DNA from: Nyssa sinensis
Lineage: Eukaryota; Streptophyta; Magnoliopsida; Cornales; Nyssaceae
Reading direction: 5' to 3'
DNA: 64,000 bases
Assembly: GCA_008638375.1 (NCBI GenBank)
Contig: CM018041.1
Coordinates: forward strand, 3,835,501-3,899,500
Shown: one piece after another, positions 24,236 through 36,398 of the stretch
Numbering within the stretch: the first letter of the stretch is position 1
Layout: each line of letters begins with the position of its first letter
The notes under the pieces: model-generated
The model's input: only the letters and a program-made list of their open reading frames with translations
What the model was told of the DNA's origin: nothing
Databases searched by the model: none
Translations under genes and position numbers: made by a program

Positions 24236-27200
24236 CTAGATATCTTTCCTAATGCTGGCTAAGAACATTCTCAGCTCTCTAGCCTTCCTTGCATGCTCAG
24301 GTGATATGTCAGTTTCTGACTCACTCAAATCAATCACATCAATGCATTGTACATTAGCCTGCTGATATTTTGAAACATTATGGGCACGCACCGGTGGGGA
24401 AGGGCTTAAGAGATCAATGACCTCTGCTTCGACAACACTTGAACCTGTTGCGCAGCAACCTGTGGTGGCATTTCTTTCAACACTGCTTGTTGATTCTGCA
24501 TCAAGCAATGATACTTGGTGCATCAGATCAACGACCTCCGCTTCAACACCGCTTGAACCTATTGAGCAGCAACCTGTGGCGGCATTTCTTACAACACTGC
24601 TTTTTGATTCTGTATCAAGCCATGATTTTTGGTTCATCAGATCAACTGCGGTCACAACACCTGTATTTTCTGACATTGCTCCTGCAGATAAAGAGCCTTT
24701 CTGAATGGCACCGCTTTTTAGTTCAATGTCAAGCAGCAGCTCTTGGACCTTTTGATCAATGTCATTCAGAGATGCTTTGTTCTCTGATTTCTTCGGTCTT
24801 GGTTTACGGCAGTTCGGTTTCTTCCCTTGAGCTCTTCTCTCCTCAAATTCCAGAATCTTTTCAGGACAAGCACTGAAGAAAAGGAGGAAAGTGAATATGT
24901 TCATTGTTGAAAATTATCTTTCTTGCCTGTCAATATAAAAGTAATCTGCCATAAATAATGAAAATATTCAGAATGGAAGCAGGATGAATAACCCACTATT
25001 ATCATGATTCCTTTTCTATTTTGAACTCATTTGTTTCACTTTTTTCTGTTAAGCATTTCTAATTCTCCATACATTGAAAATTCATCAGAGTTGCTCCAAC
25101 AAACAAAACAGTTAAAGGAGAACCCGTTTCAATCATTTCTGTTCTTCTCATCGAATCATCTGGGGTGCTCACGGAAATAAGTCATCTGATCTGTTGAGTA
25201 CGAACCTAATAGCCATTGGGTTAAAGGACAACCCTAAGGCCAGCAACTATTATAGGGTACTAAATGTTAAATGGTCGTTAAACATGTTTGAAAAGAGTGT
25301 AACTGAAACTAAAGTAACCATTGAGTTAAAGGGCAACACTAAGGCCAGCAACTATTATAGGGTACTAATTGTTAAATGGTCATTAAAATTTTTGTAAAGA
25401 GCGTAATTGAAACGACAATGTTGTGATGATGGATGAGTGGTAAAACAAAAAGTGACAGAAAAGACGAAATGGTAGTGAAAGAGACGGGCCTACCAGGATA
25501 TCCTAGATAGAGTTGAACAGCAAAAAAGAAGTCATGTGCCAACTCTAAGTAGTTTGGATTCAAGGCATTGTGCTCAACTGTTGTACAAAGGTTGTTCTTA
25601 CTTTACTCACACACACACATACACAAGGCCTCTTGGTGATGTCCTCACCTAAAGCCCTGACATACTTCGTCTTTCCAAAATAATCTTGAATGTCAAGGAT
25701 ATCGTAATTTTGTTTCATACTCTTCCACATTCTTAAATTGGGGAAAATATGGAAATTATATCACGTTGCCGCAGTATCACGATAACAAGCAGAGTGGAAG
25801 AAAAACTCCACAACTCCCACAAAAGTACCCTCCCTAAAAAACTGTTTAGAGTTGAAAATATAAGGGGGGGAAATATGAGGTGGCAAATGTCATCCTTCTA
25901 GTTTTTAATCAATTTAACATTAAAAAAAGGTGTTTTGCAGATTGCCCGCCAATCCAATTCTTTAGCGAAGATTGCTTGTGTATTGCACTGCTTCAAAATG
26001 TCAAATAATAAAAAAAAAAAAAGGCTTCTATGAATTTTCTTGCCAAGAAAAGCAAAACAAAACAACATCAAATAAATTCCAATTTAAGTTTAACAATAAA
26101 ATGTAGTCTACTAAGCTCGCTTCTCAGAGAAAATGCAATTAATTTTTTTTTCTTGTTGGTAGTACAAAAACAACAAAAATACAAATAATAACAGTAATTA
26201 CCTTTCTATTAAATCAGCTGGCACTATAGTGGTTCTAAGTCCATCCATTTCTTCCCAGGAAACCTCGAAGCATTCTTTTCCTTGAACCTTCCGCTGCTTG
26301 ATAATTCCAGATATAGGACACTTAACTGGCATCTGTACTCAGGAAACAATCGTCAGTCCATATCAGGGATTAAAAATTTGCTTTCAGAAAGTAACATGCC
26401 AGAACCAAAATAATTCATTTGTATGAACTTCATCACATAGATTCTTGTACCACAAAACATCAGAATAAAAATATACAAATAACATATCAAATCGAACGTT
26501 ATCAATTATTGTCGTTACCAATATAGGGCATTGTTTGAAAACAATGAAGTCACTCCAGTGTGCTGTAACTATTTAATATGAGCCCATATCCACATAAATC
26601 AAATTGGTCCAGTTTGCTAATCATAGATATTCAACTTATAACAATGCATGAAATGAAAAATCATCTCATTATTTATAATGTATTTGTGGTGATGACTCCA
26701 TTTTAGACCGCACTATTTCGTCAAGTTGCATGCTGTTTAACAGATTACACGAGTGCCATTAGAAAGCGTCTCCCTATACAAGCTCACGGCTCACCCCATG
26801 TGACACTTGGCTAACACGTGTTGTAATGACATATATGACCCAATCTTCACTTCTAACAATGCATGAAATGGGTCCAGTTTGCTAATCATAGATATTCAAC
26901 TTATAACAATGCATGAAATGAAAAATTATCTCATTACTTATAATATATGTGTGGTGATGACTCCATTTTAGACCGCACTAGTTTGTCTAGTTGCATGCTG
27001 TTTAACAGATTATACGAGTGCCATTAGAAAGTGTCTCCCTATACAAGCTCACAGCTCACCCCATGTGACACTTGGCTAACACGTGTGTTGTAATGACATA
27101 TATGACCAAATCTCCACTTCTAGTTTGTAGGATGTAGCACAAACATCTGAACTTACTGACTGGCTTGTACAGTTGACCACCTAAGTTGGGGGAGGAAGGT

Positions 27201-28444
27201 TGTCATGACTCCATTTCAAAAATAAACCTGTCTCAAAGAGCAGCAGTACAAGTTGAACTTATACAAATCAACTAGATTGTTTCAGAAATTATACAAGTTC
27301 AACAAGTCATATAGTAATAAAAGTTCCAGAATCAAATACGTGTCAAAAGAGTAGTACCTTGTCCAGGGGAAGCCGAAGTCCTAGGTCTGATGAAGCAGAA
27401 CGCAAATTGGCGAATCGGCGCAAGTCTCTTTCAGCAATCTTAGGAAGGATATACTCATCTAGACCACAAATCATGAACAATCTATCAAATGCGAAAATGA
27501 TAGAAGAAGCCTCCTAAATGGCATTAGCAACCAGGGTGCATTAAGCAGAACATTTTTTATAATGCTTCTCGACTCAGAGATTTTAATTCCTATCTCCATC
27601 CATGGTTTTAAAACTCGGAATAATGATATGCATGCACTTTTGTGCAATCTCAAATTTTAAAAATTTCAACAATGAACAAAAGATCTAAAGTTCAGATTTC
27701 ATTTTAACATTTCTTTCAGTTTTGATCAATACCACTATCAAAACCAAAATCTAAACGACCTCTGTCACAGTCAATAACAGAACAAAAATAACAACATTAT
27801 CAAAAATCTGAAGGAAAATTCTAGAGTTGGTTGCCAATATTGTAATGATTGTCCCCAAGATTGGGAACATTCCAAGAAGAGACTGCTTTATGCATTGTCA
27901 TATCGGTGGACATGAAAGCATTAAAGGATACCCAACTCAAAGAAAGCCCATGAATACAAATATTGAGTGAATGAATATCTTTTATTTGCATGTATGTGTG
28001 AATTAGTGTAATGATGAATACACATTTAATTTTATGAGTAAAGGAAGGACGGACCAGTTTTCTCGGGAGGCCATGCAAAAAACTGAGCACATATCTCCTG
28101 AAGTTTGATGCGTTGAAATGGATGCAGAGCAAGAATCCTACAAAATTTAAGCAGTTGAAATAAAAAGTCTCATATATTCTGCTACTTTTTACTGAGGCCA
28201 GTTCAGAGCCTGATTTCTAAAACAGGTCTAGAGTCCAGCTGTCAAAAGAGATTTCAGTTAAAAATAAGTTCCATGACCCTCTCATCTTGAAGCAAATAGC
28301 ACAAGTACCAAAAGTGACAAATCTGAGCATTGAACTATACCTATGCACAGCATTGGAGTCTGCTGAATGGCACTTTGGCTTCAAATATGCGTCAATCACT
28401 TGCAGGAACTGATCATCCCTATCCGAGTCATGTTTAACCCCTAC

Positions 28445-28484
<40 letters not shown>

Positions 28485-31400
28485 CAATGCAACAGTTAGC
28501 TGCAGTACACATAAAAGATAGCTTTATGCTTTACTCCTTTTCTGGGAGAAATTCACTATTGTTATAGCATTGCAGTAATGAAACCAGAACTTCTTTACAG
28601 GAAGGGAGTGCATAAATTCATCACGTACCAAAGCAGCCCTGGAAAGTATACTGACTAGAAATAATGCCATCACGACTGGTTAGTATACAGTCATCAACTT
28701 CTTTTTAAATTAAGAAGAAGAAGAAAGTCATCATGACTGGTTAGCATACAATCATGAACTTCTAATCAGTATACAATCATCAACTCCTTTTTATATAAGA
28801 GAGAGATTTGCACTAAAAAGTTCAAATTAAGAACTCTACAAAAAATTTGGAACACATCAATATCACCAACTTCTTCCCCCCCCCCCCCCCCCCCCCGCGT
28901 TTTTTGGATAGGTCCAACTTCTTCCCTTTTATAAATCAAATTATGGCATTGAGATTGAGAAAAACAGCTTCTTATGAATTACAAATTATCCCAGAGAATA
29001 TTTACTGGTTAATTGCATTACTTCACAAGATTGTATGAGACTCTCATGTAAGTCATCTCAAAACAACTCAAATCATTTTTCATTAATAACTCAGACGTAG
29101 CCATGTCAAGTGAATTCAGAAGTTTCCCCAAAAAGCCAAGAGATGGAACCTAAAGCAAGCCATAGTAGAATATTTACTAATGAAAACATGCATTTCATTC
29201 ACCATTAATGTTCATTTCATGATCCGAACAATTCTCCTTGTCATTGCATCTGAGAGCTTGCTTCTGTTTCTTTGAACCCTTTGGCTTCTTTGCAAATGAC
29301 AATCCCTCTGATGCAATTCGTTGAAGAATGACATTGTCGCCAACTGATTTAACAATCTGGCATGCTGACTCCTGCATCCATGGGAAAAAAGAGCAACAAC
29401 ATAAGCATCCACCCACCCACCCATCACAGATCAGTAAGGAGTTTTCCATTAAAGAAAAAAATGAATCAATATCTGGGAAGCAACAGAATATTCGAACTTA
29501 CCGGACCAAGCCCATTAACTCCCTGGGAGTAATCACAGCCGAGAAGAATGGCAAGAGTAATCTGAAAAAATTTAAAAGTTAGCAAAATAGCTAATTGAGA
29601 AACAAACCCTAATCCCATAAAAAATATTTACAATTGGAAACTTTGGAGTTGTTATAGTTGGAGCCCATTCAGTTGGAAATAACGGGAAAGAAAAATGCTG
29701 TTCAGGGGCCACAAGTGTCTCTTCTTGTGGTAGCCCGAATTACAAAAGGAAAACTCTACTGGAAACCAATTATTACGTGAGTGATAAACTAAATCTACTT
29801 TATGAGCTTCGACGAGCAGTAATTCCAAATTAGCGCATCATTAGAAACAACGGGGTTAATAAAGGGAACAGTTGATTGGGAAAGAGTTTCCGCGATTAGA
29901 CAAAATAGATCTACTTTGATGGTGAATCTCACATTCCCACCCCCGAAGGCCATTTAGTTAGATCGTCCCACACTATGACATGAATCAAAGACTAACTTCA
30001 AAATACAAATGAGAATCATTAATGCACCTTATAAGATTGCATTCTTGTTAACACGGCATTTTCACACACATTCATAAGGGAAAAAAAAAGATCTCACAGA
30101 TTAAAAGCCCTAGTTTTAGTACAGGTTATTTCATCAGTAATTTTACAAGTCAAAAGAAACTTACCAAGGAGTTCCTTCCAAACCCAAGCTTTCTTTCAAT
30201 GTCAGCCATTTCATAGCAAACAACATGACCCCCTTCCCCTAAATCATCAGCAAATAGTTGGCATCATTAAAACTCATAAAAATAAAAATAAGAAAAAACA
30301 ATCAAGCAAAGAGTAATATTTTAATATAGAACTGAAAATGAAAGAGAAAACCCCATCTTCCCACCAAGGCAAATATCTCTGTACACTGTCCTTGCACCAA
30401 ACAGGAAGACATCGGAATCTGAACTGAAACATCCATCCTGATGATAGTAATAGTAACAAAAGAACTGATAAAAAAATAGTAACAAAAGAACTACGAATAA
30501 TAATGAGATGGTTGTATTTTCAGTCTCTGGTAGAAATTAGATAATCCCAACAAAAGTCAAATATAAGAGCTTCTACTTACACACAATGATTCTGAGTTTA
30601 ATAATGCACACTGAGCTTCAGCTTCCTCAATCCTGAATATTGTTTGGAGGAGTAAGGAAGCAATTTCAGAAGTTACTTTAGACTTATTTAATGACATAAA
30701 TGATTATTATCTTACAAAATTGGTGATTTCTTGTCAAATTCAGATTTTCACAATAGTTTTTGGTGGAGTAAAATATTTTCTTCTGAAAGGTGCTTTTTTT
30801 CTTCCAAAAGATTAAGAAATTCAGCAAACCACTCTTCATTCACTATGAAGCAGCAAGTGGTATTTGGAGCCAATGCATATGCTTAAATGTTCAAAACATT
30901 TTACATCCCGGCAAGTGTTTGAGACATTGAAGAGTTGTCTGAGGAATGAAAAGTATAGATATATTATAGCCTCACAACAAAAATAAATAAATACTCGCCA
31001 ATGCCATTTTATAGTGCACGTGGGAAGAAAGGATTAATACTTTTAAGATGAGTATAGCATAACAACTATTCCGATGGACCAGAGAACTAATTGCATCTAT
31101 TCTTTCAAGATGCCTGTGGTAAATCACTCCCTCAAATGGAGAACTTAATAAAGCTAACTCTTCACTGAGATGAGTTTAATAAAGAAATTGTAAAAACAAA
31201 ACACGGGAAATGCAGTTCGGTGGACTTCTTGAGAGAAGAGAGATCATTCAAACTCAAAACTAGTAGCAATCAAAGAGAATGTATAAAAACATGAAACTCT
31301 TATATGCAAATTATGAGCTCCCTTCATTAATCTCTTGCACAGCAACAGAAATACACCAAACAAGCTTATGGGGATCCAACATTGGCCCCACCTACAAAAT

Positions 31401-34400
31401 ATTAGCTCTCCAACACTAGCAAACTCTGGTTTGTTGGCGTCCATGGGCATCAGAGTGCAAGAGACATTGGTTGACTTGATCAAAAGAGAAAGTTCAATTT
31501 TGGCCCTCAGTTGGAACTTCGAACTGAAAAATTAACCAAGCTTGTCTCATTAAGATAGGAGAGAGATCATTAAACCATATTAGGATGCCCCCTCTTCAGT
31601 CTCTAGGATGCACTCTTAGTAGCCTTTTCCTCAATTAAAAAAAAATTTGAAAGTTTAACATTAGTCCAAATTTTGAAAATACCCATTCTCCCTAATCCCA
31701 AGGTGCAAAAGAAGCAGGGGCTTCCTTACAATGGCACGCCTAGGCTGAGTTTGTATCATAATATTACTTGGATTTTTTCATTAATAATAAATATAGAATT
31801 CAAAAAAAAAAAAAATTAGAGAACCAATACTTTTTTTTTATCAGTGCGAGAGCCCAAACATACACACTAGGTAAACAAAATTGTACAAGAATTCAAGCCA
31901 CAAAGGGATAGATCAACCAAAAAGCCCAAAAAAGACATTCCTCTAAGATCACTTGACAACCAAGCCAATAAAAGTTCCATCATATTTGCCACTTTAAGAA
32001 TTCTCAAACAGTCTCCCCATTTAAACCAAAATACACTGTAGGTGAAGCAGCCCTCCCAAACAAGCAAACTCAACTAGCTCATACTACAAACCACCAACCC
32101 CTACAAGGTATACCACAAGAAGGGGCGTAACCCAATAAACTCGAAAACTGAAAAATCCAAATTCCACTGACTTCCAAGTGGAATACAAAAGTCAAGTAAC
32201 TGAATAAATTTCTTTTGCACATGCAACATCTCATTATATCATCTTGTTTTGTTTTCTCTTCTAAGCCTTGAAAAAGAAAAAAATTGTCATTTTTAAAAAT
32301 TATTATAAAAAAAAAAAGTTGTCTCACTGACCACTGTAAATCTAACTTTAAGTTTTATTTTAATAACCATGCAAAAAAGATATCAAATCACAGTTAAACC
32401 TATTTATATAATTATTTCTGATAAGTTATTTTTGCTTCTATACTCATAATTTTTAAGGAATGTGGGTTAAATGAAATTTCAACTGCATTAATCACAATTA
32501 CCCATCTAAGCAAGCAATCCCAAGTGCCATGCCTAGGACTTTGGCCTCTTTTATCATACAAGAGAATTCAGATCCCATATTTCTTCGAAGTGAAGTTACT
32601 TCATGAAATTTTGTTTCATCTTGCGTGACCTGCCTTAATTAAATAACTAAAGTTAGCAAGGTAAAAATTTTGATGTGAAATAAAAATAGGAGCGCCAACA
32701 AGAAAACAATATGAAGATTGATCAACAGACAACAGCCCTACCTCAGTTCCCGATTTTAAGCGTCGTCTGTAAGTAGATAATTTGATAGCAGGAATTGATC
32801 CATCTATTAATCAGCATAGGTTACCCAAATTATCAGATTTATGTCAACTATTTATTAAAAAAATATATATAATACATGTCATGGAGAATTATCAATAGCG
32901 ATATATACTGTTTAAAAAATCCAAACTCATAAAATGACGACTTAGGTTTTTTTTTTTTTTTTTTGGGGGGGGGGGGGGGGTAGATATATTGGAATTTCAG
33001 TAATTCAACTGACTTGACAGTTTAAAAGCAAGAGTCAACCTACATATTCAGGGACGGAGCCAATGAAAGCCTAGGGAGGTCAATTGCACCCCCCTCAAAT
33101 TTTGTTAATTAAAATTTTTCTAATATTTTTTAAAGATGTTTCAAATGTATCCCTCTACTTTCAATTTTTGCCCCCCTTAGTTCAAAAATTTTTACAATTA
33201 GTTTTAATCAAATTTTAATTTAAGCCCTTTTTGTCTATTATTACTTTCTAATAAATCCTCTTGAGAAGTGTCCCATATATTCGACTAAACGCCTAAAACT
33301 TTCACTTGTTCTATTCGAATGGAGAAAAATAAAAATTCTCTGCCCATCCATTGATGTCTTTTCTGGTCTCCCTCGCAAAGCTTCTTTACTCAACTCATAC
33401 ACTAAGAGCTAAGTTATGATCGAACACTAAGAACAAAATTTTTCCTCCCAAGTAAATTCTTGGCTCCATCACTGTACATACAGTTAATCTAAGAATACAG
33501 TTGATGAGTTTCAACATAAATTCCACTATCGCTAATAAGTATTCTTTCTTTTAATCTGCCAGTCAATTGCCTAGGCCTGGATACTTTGTCCGCTAAGTGA
33601 TGTCATAGCATTTTTTGCCATGTCCTTGTGTCTGACAGGCTTGCAAATATGCATCATTCCAGACATATATTCCCACTTCATAGGGCACATCCAATGGTTA
33701 CTCAAAACTCATCAAATTTAAATTTGAGTCAAAATCTTCAAAAATCTCCTCCAACTCTATGCTCAAACTCATACCAAATTAAGTTTTACTCAAACTTATA
33801 CCCAAATCCATAAAACACTGTTCATGGACTCAACTGTTCATAGTTAAATTTAAAACTTTTAGGACAAGATGGGAATTTGTTTGGGACATGATGGAATTTT
33901 TCTCAAATCTTTTGAGTAAAACTTCATGTGACCATTAGAGAGCTTCAAATCAAATGAAGCTTTTACTCAAATTTGAGTAAAAATTTGTGTAACCATCTGT
34001 GATGGCTGAAAAAATCATTTTGTTTTGAGCATGTACTTTTGACCCAATTTCAAAACCAATCCTCATGACACGAATTATTTGAGACGTGGTGGCAGGGTTC
34101 ATCACTTTGTTTATCTTAACACCTGTTATCCTCCTACAAGATTTCTACTTCTTCTGTATCAACAAAAAAAAATTCCAATATATAAATAGGTAGCCCGTTG
34201 GTGTTGGTGTTGGTGTTGGAGTAACTTCACCAGAAACAAAGTATATGATAGATACTAAACCCACTCCACGCACTTCCTCTAGTCCCTGGTACCCAGTTAT
34301 ATATAAACCATTAAAAATTTCGACAACTAAACAATACCCATTTGCAATTGGTAATTTGGTACCAAAAAAATAACTTTTTTTTATCAATGGGAAAGAAATT

Positions 34401-34771
34401 TGATAATTTACCTAGAAAATGAAGAACAGGGGAAAGCACAATACCTGTCACAAAGAAAATTCTACAATTCAAAGCAATAAGCGCCCTAAGGCGGTGAAAG
34501 AGACCCTTCAGATATAGCTTGTCCTTCATGGAACAGTGTGACTTGTTGACATTTTGAAGTTGAACCATCCAACATGACAGATCTATGCACACCCTCTTGT
34601 TCCTAGTACCCATTGATAAACAAACAAATTATGTGTGAATCTGCGTGGTTCGGAAAATAAAATTGACAGAAAAAAGGTGGGAGAAATAGGAGAATAAACT
34701 TGCTGGAGATGGTGAAGCGGCAGAATTTTTTTGCAGGATTCTAAGATGTCCCATAGGTTTTTCACCCCCAT
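24236..34771 (-). CDS. SEND1: SEND1/GEN-like Holliday junction and flap nuclease
   Basis: An XPG/Rad2-family nuclease; plant SEND1 and GEN1 cut branched DNA and Holliday junctions in the nucleus. Fourteen exons on the minus strand: 34771-34704, 34602-34445, 32803-32742, 32629-32502, 30632-30581, 30437-30365, 30238-30165, 29561-29502, 29371-29203, 28440-28341, 28137-28055, 27458-27358, 26332-26202, 24872-24236. They join to 631 residues. The start MGVKNLWDILE is typical of SEND1. Expected metal-binding acids are all present: D30, D76, E142, E144, D163, D165 and D215 (in GCDYSQGV). A chromodomain-like segment lies near 377-419. The tail has a basic KKPNCRKPRPKK stretch (438-449), two 38-residue tandem repeats (495-570) and a SUMO-interacting-like VIDLSESE (599-606). 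Intron 1 needs a GC donor to keep frame. No stop or frameshift was seen; it looks functional. Confidence 0.9.
24422..24649 (-). repeat. In-frame 114-bp tandem duplication in SEND1 exon 14
   Basis: Two 114-bp units (24649-24536 and 24535-24422) encode 38-residue repeats. Each starts (A/V)VDLM(N/H)Q and contains RNA(A/T)TGCC. A third partial start, VIDL, follows. The frame is kept throughout. Confidence 0.85.
24873..26201. other. SEND1 intron 13 with a two-copy repeat
   Basis: Within this 1.3 kb intron a unit beginning ccattgggttaaagg at 25213 restarts at 25318 (period 105 bp) and runs to about 25400. Both copies contain aaggccagcaactattatag. No gene was recognised. Confidence 0.7.
26606..27121. 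repeat. 265-bp tandem duplication in SEND1 intron 12
   Basis: The block ggtccagtttgctaatcata at 26606 restarts at 26871, and the copies stay in register to cttct (26853 and 27121). They differ at only a small fraction of positions. The 17-bp joint (aacaatgcatgaaatg, 26854-26870) is itself a copy of an internal segment, suggesting repair-mediated duplication. Confidence 0.9.
28449..28482. repeat. (AT)17 beside a SEND1 splice acceptor
   Basis: This AT tract ends eight bases from the acceptor of SEND1 exon 10 (minus strand, ttttggtag before 28440). It occupies the place of the usual pyrimidine tract. Confidence 0.85.
28876..28896 (+). repeat. C21 homopolymer in SEND1 intron 9
   Basis: Twenty-one C in a row followed by gcgtttttt. 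Confidence 0.9.
30633..32501. other. SEND1 intron 4
   Basis: A 1.9 kb intron with no recognised gene. From about 31830 to 32130 the sequence is less AT-rich and is preceded by a T-run. On the minus strand this would be a body ending in a poly(A) tail, so it may be a retroposon 3' end. I found no target duplication. Confidence 0.45.
32947..32980 (+). repeat. T18-G16 homopolymer junction in SEND1 intron 2
   Basis: Eighteen T followed directly by sixteen G, the same arrangement as in MSH3 intron 7. Confidence 0.9.
33049..33474. mobile_element. hAT-type MITE in SEND1 intron 2
   Basis: The left end CAGGGACGGAGCCAA (33049) matches the complement of the right end, CAGTGATGGAGCCAA (to 33474), at 13 of 15 positions. 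This resembles CAGGGGCGGAGC-type termini of plant hAT elements. Flanking 8-mers tacatatt (33041-33048) and tacataca (33475-33482) share their first six bases, as a decayed 8-bp target duplication would. At 426 bp it is non-coding and non-autonomous. Confidence 0.75.
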
Positions 34772-36398
34772 CTCTGCTCTATTTGATCATTAGCCGCAGT
34801 TCAGTTACTTCAGCATGCCACAAATTTGAAAACCTTCAAGAGAGAGAAGAGGGAAAGTTGCGGAGACGAAGCTTGGATTTTTCAAAACCCCACAAATTTT
34901 TGGAAAATACTTTTTTATTGTAACGAATTAGAGAAAGTTGTTGGATTATTGCATTTTAAGACAGATAGATGTTTGAAAATGCAACAAAGGCAAACGACGT
35001 CGTCATAATGTTTCCTCTAGGGTTAGGCTATAAATCAAAAAAATCCAACCCGATTTTTCACTCCATTTTGCTATTCGGCTAGAATTTCAGTCTCTTTCAT
35101 ATTTTAATTTTCAACTTCGTAACAAATTCTGCTTCGCAGTAAGTTTCTTTTTTTACATTTTATGTTTTTTTTATATATATATATATATAATGTGTAAATA
35201 AATTATCAAATTTGAGAATGTAAAATAAACACTCACTTTAAAACTTCTGACATAAAGATACTAAAAAATAGGATTATGAAAAGAGCAAAGAGTAGAATGA
35301 AGGTTGACTGGCTGAGTAATGGAACTTTACTGAGTTTGCTCCAAAGGATTGCACCCACCATGACTTTGGGGCATGGAAAAGTGTTAGAATGAGATATTTG
35401 ATTGTATTTTTCAAAATGAAATTTGGTAATGGACCTACAAGTAAAATCATGAATATTGTAAGTTGGTTGGTGATTCAGTTTTCAGCTTCAAAAAAAATTG
35501 TTTGAATTTTTACAACTTTTATCTCTCAACCATTTAGACATTACTTAATATATATATATATATATATATATTATTAAAAATAAAAAAAAATAAAAATTGA
35601 TTATATGCTTTAAAATTCATTTCCTAATAATAATTTTTTTTAGAATATATTCTCCAAAATTTGAAATTCTCCTGCTAAGAACCGAAAGTCTGACTTCCTG
35701 GGCCCAATGGACTCAGAAAATATTCATGAAACATCCCAATTCCCAAAACCTATCACTCAATGTGTGTGTGTGTGTGCTTTTTCTTTTTGGTACAGAGGAT
35801 GTCCACAGGGCTACTCCAATATAAAGGGCAAGGCATGGAAGTCCAACATGACCTGCAACATGTTTAGTGGTGGATTATTGAATCAACAACTAGAAAAAAT
35901 CAGAAAGGTAGGGTGAAAGTTAGGCCACTGGGATCTATAGATACAAGTTAAGCTATACAAAACACACAGTCACAATTTACACCTATGAGTGACAATGATT
36001 GCCGCCACGGAGAGACATCATGCTAAGTGGGGCAATGTATCATGCAAGAAATGAACAAAAGATGAATCATGCAAGCAGTGGAAAAAAAAACAATGTTCCT
36101 GCCAGAATTGACCCATGGAGGGAATTGTTATGAAAAGATTCCCCCTTGGACATTTTATTCACAAAACGGACTTTAAACCAACAAATTTCAGCACATATTG
36201 AAGGAACAAGCCCAAAGTGTCATTATCTTATTCAATTAGATATGATGCTCACAGTGGTGCACTGTTCCACAAAGCCAATTATAAGCAGAAAACACATTCA
36301 TAAAATATAAAAACTCTCACAATCAACTACAAAAGGCAGTACAGTTCTTTGCCTAATAGCAAACTTTTATAGATGTTTCACGAGCAAACTATTACAAA
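34772..36398. other. SEND1 upstream region and possible divergent transcript
   Basis: This holds the SEND1 promoter on the minus strand. On the plus strand a TATA-like gctataaatc (about 35028) is followed by a leader-like stretch ending at a good donor (cagtaagttt, 35139). An acceptor-like ttttttttag lies at about 35643, and a 69-codon open frame spans 35707-35916. I recognise no protein in it, and a TG repeat runs through its middle. AT tracts lie at 35174-35189 and 35549-35571. Confidence 0.35.
34994..35003. promoter_or_regulatory. Palindrome ACGACGTCGT upstream of SEND1
   Basis: A perfect 10-bp palindrome about 225 bp upstream of the SEND1 start codon. The same palindrome occurs at 41864-41873, and its extended form caaacgacgtcg (34991-35002) occurs again at 41831-41842. 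Confidence 0.55.

Noticed and set aside
24417..24876. Open frames on the plus strand of the SEND1 last exon
   Set aside because: They are shadows of the repeated SEND1 C-terminus, with no independent support.
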